A stretch of 29,979 nucleotides of DNA, from NCBI GenBank assembly GCA_900547295.1, contig URGK01000029.1, positions 1 through 29,979 of the forward strand, read 5' to 3'. Made by a program: the position numbers and the translations under genes. Source of the stretch: an uncultured Eubacteriales bacterium (lineage in GTDB: Bacteria > Bacillota > Clostridia > Peptostreptococcales > Anaerovoracaceae). Below are positions 7,569 to 15,883 of the stretch, piece by piece; the first letter of the stretch is position 1; the number at the start of each line of letters is the position of its first letter. The notes under the pieces are model-generated. The model saw nothing but the letters and a program-made list of their open reading frames with translations, was not told the origin of the DNA and ran no database searches.

Positions 7569-8717
7569 CTATTTGAACAGGTCTTTGATTGCCTGTGCAA
7601 AGCCGCTTTTTTTCTGATAGCAGTCCTCTTTTACCTCTTTTGCCATAGCTTCAATAGCTTTCTTCTGCTTGCCGTTGAGCTTTGTCGGTATTTCGAGAAT
7701 AACCTTTACATAAAGGTCGCCTTTGCGACCTGTTTTTACTGACGGTACTCCCTTGCCTTTCAGTCTGAATACAGTGTCAGGCTGTGTTCCGGCAGGCACT
7801 TTATATGAAACCTTACCGTCCAGCGTAGGTACCGTAATTTCTGCTCCGAGAGCTGCCTGATCGAATGAAATAGGCATATCAAGCCATAAGTCATTGCCCT
7901 TGCGCCTGAACATCTTGTGAGGTTTAACCCTTACAACTATATATAAATCTCCGGCAGGACCACCGTTTATACCCGGCTCTCCCTGGCCTCTGATTGATAC
8001 AACAGAGTCATTGTCAACACCCGCAGGAATATCAACAGATATTGTAACGCTTTTTCTTACTCTGCCTGTGCCGCCACAGTCTTTGCAAGGTGACTCGTTA
8101 ATCTGACCTGTGCCACCGCATTTATCACAAGGCGATGCACTCTGGAAAGTACCGAAAGGTGTCTTTTGTGATGTCTTAATCTGACCTGTGCCGCCGCACT
8201 TGTCACATGTTTTTTTGCTTGTGCCCGGAGCCGCACCTGTACCCTTGCAGGTTTCACACTCAACATATTTATTGAGGTGTATCTGCTTCTTGGTGCCGAA
8301 TGCCGCTTCTTCAAATGTAATTGTAATGGACTGCTGCAGGTCGCTGCCCTTGCGCGGTCCGTTTCTTCTTGACTGGGAATATCCCCCGCCTCCGCCGAAC
8401 ATATTACCGAAAATATCAAAGATGTCATCAAAGCCGCCTGCTCCGCCAAAACCTCCGAAACCGCCTGCTCCGCCAAAGCCCGCATTAGGATCGACGCCCG
8501 CGTGACCGAATCTGTCATACTTGTTTTTCTTGTCCGGGTCTGACAGTACAGCATATGCTTCATTTACTTCTTTGAATTTTTCTTCGGCCTCCTTATCACC
8601 GGGGTTTCTGTCCGGATGATATTTCATAGCCATTTTTCTGAAAGCTTTTTTTATCTCGTCATCTGAGGCGCCTTTCTGTAATCCCAATACCTCATAATAA
8701 TCACGTTTTTCTGCCAT
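7569..8717 (-). CDS. dnaJ: Chaperone DnaJ (Hsp40)
   Basis: 382 residues, normal length. It has the J-domain with the HPD motif (YHPDRNPGD, about 32-40), a Gly/Phe-rich linker (about 75-110), four zinc-binding repeats (CETCKGTG, CDKCGGTG twice, CKDCGGTG; about 145-210) and the two C-terminal substrate-binding domains. It delivers unfolded proteins to DnaK and stimulates its ATPase. An AGAGGGTAAGG ribosome site precedes the ATG. It is the last gene of the hrcA-grpE-dnaK-dnaJ operon. Confidence 0.98.
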   Translation of the reverse strand: MAEKRDYYEVLGLQKGASDDEIKKAFRKMAMKYHPDRNPGDKEAEEKFKEVNEAYAVLSDPDKKNKYDRFGHAGVDPNAGFGGAGGFGGFGGAGGFDDIFDIFGNMFGGGGGYSQSRRNGPRKGSDLQQSITITFEEAAFGTKKQIHLNKYVECETCKGTGAAPGTSKKTCDKCGGTGQIKTSQKTPFGTFQSASPCDKCGGTGQINESPCKDCGGTGRVRKSVTISVDIPAGVDNDSVVSIRGQGEPGINGGPAGDLYIVVRVKPHKMFRRKGNDLWLDMPISFDQAALGAEITVPTLDGKVSYKVPAGTQPDTVFRLKGKGVPSVKTGRKGDLYVKVILEIPTKLNGKQKKAIEAMAKEVKEDCYQKKSGFAQAIKDLFK

Positions 8718-8743
8718 AAGCCTTACCCTCTCTTTTACGGGAT

Positions 8744-8769
8744 ATGCCCGTCAGAATTCTAACGGGCAT
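8744..8769 (-). other. Intergenic hairpin between dnaK and dnaJ
   Basis: ATGCCCGT (8744-8751) pairs perfectly with ACGGGCAT (8762-8769) around a 10-base loop. No T run follows on the minus strand, so it is more likely an mRNA-processing or stability element than a terminator. Confidence 0.55.
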
Positions 8770-8796
8770 TCCTTAATATCTCATATTTACTGCTGA

Positions 8797-10653
8797 TTAT
8801 TTGTCGTCATCTACAACTTCATAGTCTGCATCAACAACGTTGTCTCCGCCAGGTGCTGCGCCTGCGTCTGCCGCTCCCATATCAGGACCTGCTCCGCCTG
8901 CTGCCTGCTGCTGTGCCTGGGCCTGCTGGTACATCTTAGCTGAAATTGTATGGAACTGCTGAGTAAGAGCCTCAGTCTTAGCCTTGATATCATCAATGTT
9001 GCCTGCATTAAGCGCTGACTGTAATTCGTCTTTGGCTGCTGTGATATCGTTCTTTTCCTGTTCTGAAAGTGAACCCTCAAGCTCTTTCATATTCTTTTCT
9101 GTTTCGTAGATAAGAGTTTCAGCCTGGTTCTTTACTTCAACCTCTTCTTTTCTCTTCTTGTCTTCTTCAGCATACTGCTCTGCTTCTTTTACCTTAGCCT
9201 TGATTTCATCATCTGAAAGCTTGGTTGATGAAGTGATTGTAATCTGCTGTGATTTGCCGGTTCCCATATCTTTTGCGCTTACGTTTACGATACCGTTCGC
9301 ATCGATATCGAATGTAACCTCAATCTGAGGAACTCCACGTGGTGCAGGCGGAATACCTGTAAGCTGGAATCTTCCGAGTGTGATATTGCCTGCTGCCATT
9401 TCTCTTTCACCCTGCATTACGTGAATGTCTACTGCTGTCTGGTTGTCTGCCGCAGTTGAGAATATCTGGCTCTTCTTTGTAGGAATTGTTGTATTTCTTT
9501 CGATAAGCTTTGTTGCAACTCCGCCTAAAGTTTCGATTGAAAGTGATAACGGTGTTACATCAAGAAGAAGTACATCGTTTACTTCACCTGTCAGTACGCC
9601 TGCCTGAATTGCTGCGCCTAATGCAACACATTCATCAGGGTTGATGCCCTTGAACGGCTCTTTGCCTGTAACTTTCTTAACAACTTCCTGAACTGCCGGA
9701 ATTCTTGTTGAACCGCCGACTAAGATAACCTTTGCGATATCTGCGTTTGTAACACCTGCATCTGCCATTGCCTTTTTCATCGGCTCTACTGTTCTTTCAA
9801 CCAGTCCTGCTGTAAGCTGTTCGAATTTAGCTCTTGTAATGTCCATATTCATATGAAGCGGACCGTTTTCGTTCACTGTAATGAACGGAAGATTTACATT
9901 TGTTGTCTGTGCTGATGACAGTTCTTTCTTAGCTTTTTCGGCAGCTTCCTTTAATCTCTGGAGCGCCATTTTGTCTGCTCTTAAATCAACGCCGTTTTCT
10001 TTGGCAAATGAATCTGCCATGAATGTAAGAAGCGCTTCATCAAAGTCGTCTCCGCCAAGTCTTGTATCACCATTGGTTGCAAGAACTTCAAATACTCCGT
10101 CACCCAGTTCAAGGATTGATACGTCGAATGTACCGCCGCCTAAGTCGTATACCAGAATTTTGTGTGAAGCTTCGTCCTTTTCAAGACCGTATGCAAGTGA
10201 TGCTGCTGTAGGCTCATTGATAATTCTCTTTACATCAAGACCTGCAATCTTACCTGCATCCTTTGTTGCCTGCTTCTGTGCATCTGAGAAGTATGCAGGA
10301 ACAGTGATAACAGCTTCTGTAACTTTCTCTCCAAGGTAGCTTTCAGCGTCTGCTTTCAGTTTGCCTAAAATCATTGCTGAAATATCCTGCGGTGTGTAAT
10401 CCTTGTTATCTATAGTTACCTTGTAGTTCTCACCCATATGTCTTTTGATAGATGAAATAGTTCTGTCAGGGTTTGTTATTGCCTGTCTTTTGGCAGTTTC
10501 GCCGACAAGTCTTTCACCGTTTTTTGCAAATCCCACTACTGACGGAGTGGTTCTTGAACCCTCTGCGTTAGCAATAACTGTAGGCTCGCCGCCTTCTAAT
10601 ACCGCTACGCAGGAATTAGTTGTACCTAAGTCTATACCTATTACTTTACTCAT
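8797..10653 (-). CDS. dnaK: Chaperone DnaK (Hsp70)
   Basis: 618 residues, full length. Hsp70 signatures are clear: IGIDLGTTNSCVAV at the N-terminus, VYDLGGGTFDVSIL at about 170-183, and VILVGGSTRIPAVQEVV at about 310-326. A substrate-binding beta-domain (DVTPLSLSIETLGG onward) and a Gln/Ala/Gly-rich C-terminus ending EVVDDDK follow. It is the ATP-dependent folding chaperone working with DnaJ and GrpE. An AAAGGAGAAAAGAA ribosome site precedes the ATG, 46 bp after grpE. Confidence 0.99.
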   Translation of the reverse strand: MSKVIGIDLGTTNSCVAVLEGGEPTVIANAEGSRTTPSVVGFAKNGERLVGETAKRQAITNPDRTISSIKRHMGENYKVTIDNKDYTPQDISAMILGKLKADAESYLGEKVTEAVITVPAYFSDAQKQATKDAGKIAGLDVKRIINEPTAASLAYGLEKDEASHKILVYDLGGGTFDVSILELGDGVFEVLATNGDTRLGGDDFDEALLTFMADSFAKENGVDLRADKMALQRLKEAAEKAKKELSSAQTTNVNLPFITVNENGPLHMNMDITRAKFEQLTAGLVERTVEPMKKAMADAGVTNADIAKVILVGGSTRIPAVQEVVKKVTGKEPFKGINPDECVALGAAIQAGVLTGEVNDVLLLDVTPLSLSIETLGGVATKLIERNTTIPTKKSQIFSTAADNQTAVDIHVMQGEREMAAGNITLGRFQLTGIPPAPRGVPQIEVTFDIDANGIVNVSAKDMGTGKSQQITITSSTKLSDDEIKAKVKEAEQYAEEDKKRKEEVEVKNQAETLIYETEKNMKELEGSLSEQEKNDITAAKDELQSALNAGNIDDIKAKTEALTQQFHTISAKMYQQAQAQQQAAGGAGPDMGAADAGAAPGGDNVVDADYEVVDDDK

Positions 10654-10699
10654 TTCTTTTCTCCTTTTCTATTTACAATTTACATTTTTAACACAGTTA

Positions 10700-11227
10700 T
10701 TAATTGGCAACCTTAACCATTGATGCCCTGATTACTCTGCCGTTAAGAGTGTAACCTTTCTGAAGAACGGCGCTTACCTTGCCGCTTTCGTATTCATCGG
10801 TATCCTCCATCATAACGGCATTGTGGAAGTTAGGGTCAAAGTCAAGTCCCAGAGCTTCGATTTCCTCAACATTGGAGTTCTTCAAAACGTCCTTGAGCTG
10901 TTTGAAAATCATCTCCATACCCTCTGCAAAGCCTTTCTCCGCAGTATCGGCACAGTCTAAAGCTCTCTCAAAATTATCTATTACATCAAGCAGCTGCATG
11001 ACGATTTTTTCATTGGCGTATGCATAAACATCTGCTTTTTCTTTTTCGCTTCTTCGTTTGTAGTTCTGAAAATCAGCCATCAGTCTGAGATATCTGGTTT
11101 CCAGGGCCTCGTCTTTTTCGGCAGTCTCCTCCTGCTGCGGTTTTGTTTCCTCCTCCGCTGCCGGTTCTTTGGTTTCCTCTGTTTCTTCTTCAAGAATTTC
11201 TTCTTTTAAATCTTTTTCGTCACTCAT
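10700..11227 (-). CDS. grpE: Nucleotide exchange factor GrpE
   Basis: 175 residues. A long acidic Glu-rich N-terminal tail (about 1-40) is followed by the GrpE coiled coil (YLRLMADFQNYKRRSEKEK) and the beta-domain (GLDFDPNFHNAVMM, VLQKGYTLNGRVIRASMVKV). It releases ADP from DnaK. The start overlaps the end of hrcA by 8 bp (ATGAGTGA), so the two are probably translationally coupled. Confidence 0.97.
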   Translation of the reverse strand: MSDEKDLKEEILEEETEETKEPAAEEETKPQQEETAEKDEALETRYLRLMADFQNYKRRSEKEKADVYAYANEKIVMQLLDVIDNFERALDCADTAEKGFAEGMEMIFKQLKDVLKNSNVEEIEALGLDFDPNFHNAVMMEDTDEYESGKVSAVLQKGYTLNGRVIRASMVKVAN

Positions 11228-12272
11228 CAGTATCCTCTCCCTCTGTTTCTTTTATTTTGAATGCATTGCTTATATTATCCGTCAGATACTCAATGACTGA
11301 CGTTACCTCGCTGTATTTCATTCGTGTAGGACCGATAACTCCTATCTTGCCGGCCAGCTTGCCGTCCACATGATATGTGGCGGTTATAAGGCTGCAGTCA
11401 GGCATTATCTCCTCATCATTCTCATTACCTATTGTTATTATTACACCATTGTCCCTGTTTATAAGGGTTTTGGTGAAGTCTTCTTTTTTGTTGAGCATTT
11501 CAAGGAATGTCTTTGCCTTGTCTATGTCATTATATTCAGGAAGCGAGAATATATTTGTAAGACCGTCCATATAAAGATTTACATTTAACATATCTTCGAG
11601 GGTCTTCATAAAGTCAGGCATTATATTTGCTGCCAGCGCACTCATTGCATCAAAGTCATTGTTGAAGCTCGATATGATGTCCGATGTAAGCGCCTCGCTT
11701 ATTGTCTTGCCTCTGAAATTGTATGTCATGGTTTTGGCAAGAAGCTGCAGTCCCTCTTCTGTATACGGCGCCTTGATGTTAAGCGCTGTATTTGAAACCT
11801 TGCCGCTCTCTGAAACTATCATAAGCACTACCGTCTTGTCGTCTACGGGAAGCAGGTTTATATATTTGAGTACATCTTCGTCCTGTTTAGGTGTCAGTAC
11901 AAACGATGTAAGATTTGTTATCTCCGACAGTATACGCGCCGCGCGTTTGATCGTCTTGTCAAATTCGTACATATTCTGTCTGAGCTGCCCTGCTATTACA
12001 TTCTTGGTGCTCTCGGTAAGCTCCTGCTTGTTCATAAGCTCATTTACATACAGTCTATATGCCTTCTCTGACGGCACACGTCCCGATGAAGTATGAGGGT
12101 GAGTAAGATATCCCATCTCTTCAAGGTCAGACATTTCGTTTCTGATCGTCGCCGGGCTTACTCCAAGATCGTGGTTCTTGGAAAGGCTTCTTGAACCTAC
12201 CGGCTCCGCAGTATTTACAAAGTCTGCAATGATTGCCTGCAGTATTTTCAATTGTCTTTCACTTAGTTCCAT
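11220..12272 (-). CDS. hrcA: Heat-inducible transcription repressor HrcA
   Basis: 350 residues from the ATG at 12272. The N-terminal winged helix (LSERQLKILQAIIADF, SRSLSKNHDLGVSPATIRNEM) and the GYLTHPHTSSGRVPSEKAYR segment are typical HrcA, followed by the dimerisation and inserted domains. It binds CIRCE and represses its own operon; GroE normally modulates it. The ATG at 12272 was chosen because AGGAGG lies 6 bases upstream; an in-frame GTG at 12296 lies inside the CIRCE element. Confidence 0.97.
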   Translation of the reverse strand: MELSERQLKILQAIIADFVNTAEPVGSRSLSKNHDLGVSPATIRNEMSDLEEMGYLTHPHTSSGRVPSEKAYRLYVNELMNKQELTESTKNVIAGQLRQNMYEFDKTIKRAARILSEITNLTSFVLTPKQDEDVLKYINLLPVDDKTVVLMIVSESGKVSNTALNIKAPYTEEGLQLLAKTMTYNFRGKTISEALTSDIISSFNNDFDAMSALAANIMPDFMKTLEDMLNVNLYMDGLTNIFSLPEYNDIDKAKTFLEMLNKKEDFTKTLINRDNGVIITIGNENDEEIMPDCSLITATYHVDGKLAGKIGVIGPTRMKYSEVTSVIEYLTDNISNAFKIKETEGEDTDE

Positions 12273-12285
12273 CTTTTTCCTCCTG

Positions 12286-12312
12286 TTAGCACTCACTTGG
12301 TTCGAGTGCTAA
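12286..12312 (-). promoter_or_regulatory. CIRCE operator (HrcA binding site)
   Basis: A perfect inverted repeat, TTAGCACTC - 9 bases - GAGTGCTAA, matching the CIRCE consensus. It lies between the promoter and the hrcA ribosome site. Confidence 0.98.
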
Positions 12313-12322
12313 TTACAAGTAT

Positions 12323-12351
12323 AATGTACCACCTGTGAGCAGCTATGTCAA
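12323..12351 (-). promoter_or_regulatory. Sigma-A promoter of hrcA-grpE-dnaK-dnaJ
   Basis: On the minus strand a perfect TTGACA (12346-12351) is followed after 17 bases by TACATT (12323-12328). Transcription would start at about 12315, just before CIRCE, so HrcA would block early transcription. Confidence 0.75.
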
Positions 12352-12401
12352 TAGATTTTGCAATATTTTTTGTAAAATTTTTATGTCTGTTCAAACATAC
12401 A

Positions 12402-12432
12402 GCGGCAGCAGGAACAAAATCCCCGCTGCCGC
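12402..12432. other. GC-rich hairpin upstream of the heat-shock promoter
   Basis: GCGGCAGC (12402-12409) pairs with GCTGCCGC (12425-12432). No T run follows directly on either strand. It may back up the adjacent terminator of the zinc-transporter operon. Confidence 0.5.
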
Positions 12433-12459
12433 CTTAGCCCATACGTTTTTTCTTTAATA

Positions 12460-12498
12460 AATTCGCACACGCATAAGTCATCTCTGTGTGTGCGAATT
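12460..12498 (-). terminator. Terminator hairpin after the ZIP transporter
   Basis: A perfect 11-bp stem AATTCGCACAC (12460-12470) / GTGTGCGAATT (12488-12498) with a 17-base loop, 10 bp past the transporter stop. On the minus strand it is followed by TTATTAAAG, a weak T tract. It probably closes the long gpr-to-ZIP gene block. Confidence 0.7.
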
Positions 12499-12508
12499 AT
12501 CATTTTTA

Positions 12509-13228
12509 TCATTCAAACAGAAGCGATACCGCAACAATCGCCGCTCCCGCCGCAATGCCTGCCGCATATACCCTGTAGTTTCTGTGAGCTGCCATATACG
12601 GTACAAGCTCTGATGAAATTATATAGATTATCATTCCAAGAGTCAGACAGGTAAGCAGGTCTATAAGGGTATGACTCATACAGCTTCCCAGCGCCGCCAT
12701 AACAAGTCCGCCTGCAAAGGTTGATATCATAACCGCAAAAAGCACCATATACTTCTTAACTCTTGTTTCGTCTTTGAGGGTTGAGTACACCAGCATCCCC
12801 ATAGGTATATTGTGAAGTCCAACACCTATGGCAAATATAACGCCCTGTCTGAGGGAGTCTGCGCCAAGCTCATATACGGCCATTCCCTCAATTATATTGT
12901 GAAGCATTATGGCAAGGGCCGATATAATGCCTATGTGTATCATAGCGCCCGGACTTTCTTCATCTCCGTGATGCTCCGGCACAAATCTGTCCAGAAGCTT
13001 CAGAAATACAATGCCTGCCGCCGTAAACAATACAGCCTTTATCAGACCTGTGCCGCTCATTTCGTGAAGTATTTCAGGAATAATATCAGCCGCCGCAAGT
13101 GCGCTCATGGCTCCCGCAGCCACCGATATTGAAATTTCCTCTATTTTTCGTGTATTGTCAGACAGCCTTGCAGCCGCGGCTCCCGCTGCAAAAAACAGTC
13201 CCAGTAAAAATGTTATAACCAGTATCAT
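12509..13228 (-). CDS. ZIP-family divalent metal transporter
   Basis: 239 residues with about eight hydrophobic segments. The ZIP metal-site motifs are in the fourth and fifth helices: HNIIEGMAVYELG and HNIPMGMLVYS. A His/acid-rich loop (PEHHGDEESPG) precedes helix 4. The family imports Zn2+ and sometimes Fe2+ or Mn2+. The ATG at 13228 overlaps the upstream stop as ATGA and has GGAG 8 bases before it; the ATG at 13243 sits on that ribosome site, so I prefer the later start. Last gene of the block, after two metal-dependent hydrolases, which may explain the association (inference). Confidence 0.9.
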   Translation of the reverse strand: MILVITFLLGLFFAAGAAAARLSDNTRKIEEISISVAAGAMSALAAADIIPEILHEMSGTGLIKAVLFTAAGIVFLKLLDRFVPEHHGDEESPGAMIHIGIISALAIMLHNIIEGMAVYELGADSLRQGVIFAIGVGLHNIPMGMLVYSTLKDETRVKKYMVLFAVMISTFAGGLVMAALGSCMSHTLIDLLTCLTLGMIIYIISSELVPYMAAHRNYRVYAAGIAAGAAIVAVSLLFE

Positions 13229-14106
13229 TTTACAGTTCTCCATAACAGTCTGTTATCCTGCACAAAATATTCAAGTCTGCCGCTTTTTTTCAGCCAGCCT
13301 ATATAGGTTCGCACTATTCCCATTATGAGTATATATTTTTCGCAGTTCATCCTGACACCGCAGCGGTTAAAAATCCCGTTGGTTATTTCCTCCATATCTG
13401 CGGGGGTTTCGCACATGTCTAAAACCATACCGGAAATCTCATATATATTCTCTGTATTGGCCTCTATCAGCTCCGATATATCAGATACCGGCTCCGCGTG
13501 CGATGGAACAAATACTGAAGCCTCCATAGACTTCATATTATCCAGCGTTTTAAGTACTTCCTCGGGATTGTATATATAGCTGAGCGGATATTTCCTTATA
13601 ATCCGGCTTTCTATGAGGGTGTCACCTACAAAAAATGTACCGTCGGGAAGTCTGTAGCCTACATGCTCCATGCTGTGTCCCGGCAGCATTACAACCTCTA
13701 TCTCTTTTGGAAACTCTGCATGATCTGTGTCAAAGCATACGCAACTTTCCGCATATATGTCGCTTCCCAGAATTTCATCTATGGGATGTCCGCCGTATGC
13801 AACCATCGGGTCAAGTATTGAGTTGTTTATAAATACAGCCTCCATGCCGTATGCAAATACAGGGCATCCGTATTTGTCCTGTAGATACGCATTTGCTCCC
13901 GTATGGTCCGAATGACAGTGGGTGCACAGGATACCCTTGAGCTTCCACCCTTTGCTTTGCAGTACCTCTTCAACCTCCCTGCCCTCGTTTTCATCGGTTC
14001 CCGGATCTATAACATAAACTTCGTTTTCACCCTGTCTGTATATTCCCGCATTTGTAAATCCCTTTATATAATAAGTCTGCTGTCCTGCCTGTATCAGTTC
14101 TCTCAT
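13225..14106 (-). CDS. Metallo-beta-lactamase-fold hydrolase, tandem paralogue 2
   Basis: 293 residues. The MBL metal motif is THCHSDHTG (about 71-79), with further ligands in LPGHSMEHVGY, GDTLI and PSHAE. A C-terminal helical winged-helix-like region (about 215-293) follows, as in LACTB2 and glyoxalase-II-like hydrolases. The substrate is unknown; a thioester, lactone or phosphoester hydrolase is possible. The ATG at 14106 overlaps the previous stop as ATGA, with GGAG 9 bases upstream; I prefer it to the ATG at 14121. It is clearly paralogous to the adjacent upstream gene along its full length. Confidence 0.88.
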   Translation of the reverse strand: MRELIQAGQQTYYIKGFTNAGIYRQGENEVYVIDPGTDENEGREVEEVLQSKGWKLKGILCTHCHSDHTGANAYLQDKYGCPVFAYGMEAVFINNSILDPMVAYGGHPIDEILGSDIYAESCVCFDTDHAEFPKEIEVVMLPGHSMEHVGYRLPDGTFFVGDTLIESRIIRKYPLSYIYNPEEVLKTLDNMKSMEASVFVPSHAEPVSDISELIEANTENIYEISGMVLDMCETPADMEEITNGIFNRCGVRMNCEKYILIMGIVRTYIGWLKKSGRLEYFVQDNRLLWRTVK

Positions 14107-14984
14107 AGTGTCTTTCTCCATAGCATTACATTATTCTCCACAACGCCCTCAATTCTTCCGCTGTCTACAAGATATGAAACGAACGCCCTTATAATCGCAA
14201 GGGTAAGCACGTACTGCCTGTAGTTCATATTCATACCGTATCTGTCGAATACAGCCTTGAGAATTTCGCCCATATTCTTCGGCTCGCTGCATATATTTTC
14301 AATTCTGTCGCGTATATTTCTGATGTTGTCTATGTTATTTTGCGCCACCGGTCCTATGTCAGATGTCACCTGTCCGTGAGAAAGCACAAACAGCCCCGGT
14401 TTAAGCGCTTTGAGCTTCTCAAGGCTCTCAAGATACTGCCCCACATTGAGCACATAAAGTATAGGGTATTTGGCAATCAGGCTGTCGCCTGCGGCGCTGT
14501 CCCCTATAAATACGGTATTGTCGGGAAGCCTGTAGCCCACATGCTCTATACTGTGGCCGGGCAGATCTATTACCTCCACTTCCTTTGGAAACTCACTGTG
14601 GGTCACATCATAGCATAGGCTCGACTCTGCGAAAAAGCTTCTGCTTCTGGCATCTCTGAAAGGGTGCGCCCCATAGGTTATAACAGGCTCTATCTGTGTA
14701 TGCGATGCTATCGCAGCCTCCGCTCCCTTTGAAAACGCAGGGCAGCCGTACACGCTCTGAATATAGCTGTTGCCGCCCATATGGTCTACATGGGCGTGAG
14801 TGTTGAGTATGCCCTTGAGCTTCCAGCCTTTCTGTTTAAGTATTTTTTCTATTTCTATTGCGTCTTCGTCATCATTGCCGCTGTCTATTATATATACATC
14901 TGTTTCTGTCTGCTGATATATTCCCACTTTGGCATAGCAGTTTATATACCAGCTTTTATCTCCCAGTCTGTTTAATTCGTACAT
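14103..14984 (-). CDS. Metallo-beta-lactamase-fold hydrolase, tandem paralogue 1
   Basis: 293 residues. MBL motifs are THAHVDHMGG (about 62-71), LPGHSIEHVGYRLPD, GDSAAGD and LSHGQ, with the same C-terminal helical region as its neighbour. Shared blocks include KGWKLKGIL, YGCP, EFPKE and PGHSxEHVGYRLPD, so the pair arose by tandem duplication. It is a soluble metal-dependent hydrolase of unknown substrate. AAAGGAG precedes the ATG at 14984, which overlaps the hydrolase gene upstream by 13 bp. Confidence 0.88.
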   Translation of the reverse strand: MYELNRLGDKSWYINCYAKVGIYQQTETDVYIIDSGNDDEDAIEIEKILKQKGWKLKGILNTHAHVDHMGGNSYIQSVYGCPAFSKGAEAAIASHTQIEPVITYGAHPFRDARSRSFFAESSLCYDVTHSEFPKEVEVIDLPGHSIEHVGYRLPDNTVFIGDSAAGDSLIAKYPILYVLNVGQYLESLEKLKALKPGLFVLSHGQVTSDIGPVAQNNIDNIRNIRDRIENICSEPKNMGEILKAVFDRYGMNMNYRQYVLTLAIIRAFVSYLVDSGRIEGVVENNVMLWRKTL

Positions 14985-15883
14985 AATGCTCCTTTAAAAT
15001 GCTCTGCAATTCTGTCCATCATCATATCCTTAAGCTGTGACTCCCTGTAGCTCATCTCATAGCCGTGACCGTCCTCTGTGGTGACCTTTACAGTCTCACA
15101 GTTCTCATATGCGTCAGCACATTCAAGGCTTGTCTTTGGCAGCACCACATTGTCGAGAGTATTGTAAAACACCAGCACCGGCTTATCTCCGAACTTATAT
15201 CCTGTCTCTGCCGGATTGTACTCTTCAAATTCTCTGAACCACTGCGGTGTAAGCTTAAGGCCCTGCTTGACGGTATATCCCGTCTTTGCAGCCTTGTCCT
15301 TCATCTCATTCCATTTGTCTCTGCCGCCCATATAGTATATCATTGCGCTGTCGTTTCCCGCAGGCGCAACAAGGGCCAGCGCCTTATACTCATAGCCTTT
15401 GCTTTCGTTTGCCATTATCATTACGGCCCTGCCGCCCATACTTCTGCCGTACAGGCCTATTCTGCCTGCATCTATATTGTATTTATCAATGCAGTACGAG
15501 ATGGCAAGCACCGCATCGTCTGTCATATCGGAAAGAGTATATTCATCCGTTCTGGCAGAGTCCACATCAGGTGCAAGCCTGCTGTTAAAGTCAATTCTAA
15601 CGGCCGCAATCCCGCACCGTGAAAGCCTCTGTGAAAGCTCCCCTGCGCCGCCGCTGTTCATAGTCCCCTTAAATCCGTGAGCTATAAATACGAGGGGGCA
15701 GCTTCCGTCTGTTTCGGGCACTGTTATCTGCCCTGCCGTATATGTGCCCCTGCTGTTTTTGAGCATAAAATCACAGGTGTCATAATCATATACAGTATCT
15801 CCGCCTCCGGTACAGGCAGCCGTCAGTATGCAGCATAAAAATGCTGCAATACATATTAAAAATCTATATCTGTTTTTCTTCAT
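14972..15883 (-). CDS. Lipoprotein alpha/beta hydrolase (serine esterase/peptidase type)
   Basis: 303 residues from the ATG at 15883. The N-terminus is a lipoprotein signal (KKNRYRFLICIAAFLCC then lipobox LTAAC). The mature part is an alpha/beta hydrolase: oxyanion motif FIAHGFKG, nucleophile elbow YGRSMGGRA with the catalytic Ser, the acid probably the Asp in NTLDNVVLP, and the His in DGHGYE. It should sit on the outer face of the membrane and cleave an ester or acyl bond; the substrate is unknown. A longer frame opens 22 codons earlier but lacks the signal at its start. The gene overlaps the acyltransferase by 20 bp, so the two may act on the same surface molecule (inference). Confidence 0.85.
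   Translation of the reverse strand: MKKNRYRFLICIAAFLCCILTAACTGGGDTVYDYDTCDFMLKNSRGTYTAGQITVPETDGSCPLVFIAHGFKGTMNSGGAGELSQRLSRCGIAAVRIDFNSRLAPDVDSARTDEYTLSDMTDDAVLAISYCIDKYNIDAGRIGLYGRSMGGRAVMIMANESKGYEYKALALVAPAGNDSAMIYYMGGRDKWNEMKDKAAKTGYTVKQGLKLTPQWFREFEEYNPAETGYKFGDKPVLVFYNTLDNVVLPKTSLECADAYENCETVKVTTEDGHGYEMSYRESQLKDMMMDRIAEHFKGALCTN

Noticed and set aside
8057..8563. Minus-strand open frame inside dnaJ, 168 codons
   Set aside because: Another frame of dnaJ opened by its repetitive Gly-rich and zinc-repeat codons; no independent start signal.
12273..12296. GTG start extending HrcA by eight residues
   Set aside because: The GTG lies inside the CIRCE operator, and AGGAGG is placed correctly for the ATG at 12272.
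12402..12498. Paired hairpins as a riboswitch for the heat-shock operon
   Set aside because: They lie upstream of the hrcA promoter and just after the ZIP stop, so they are better explained as end-of-operon structures.
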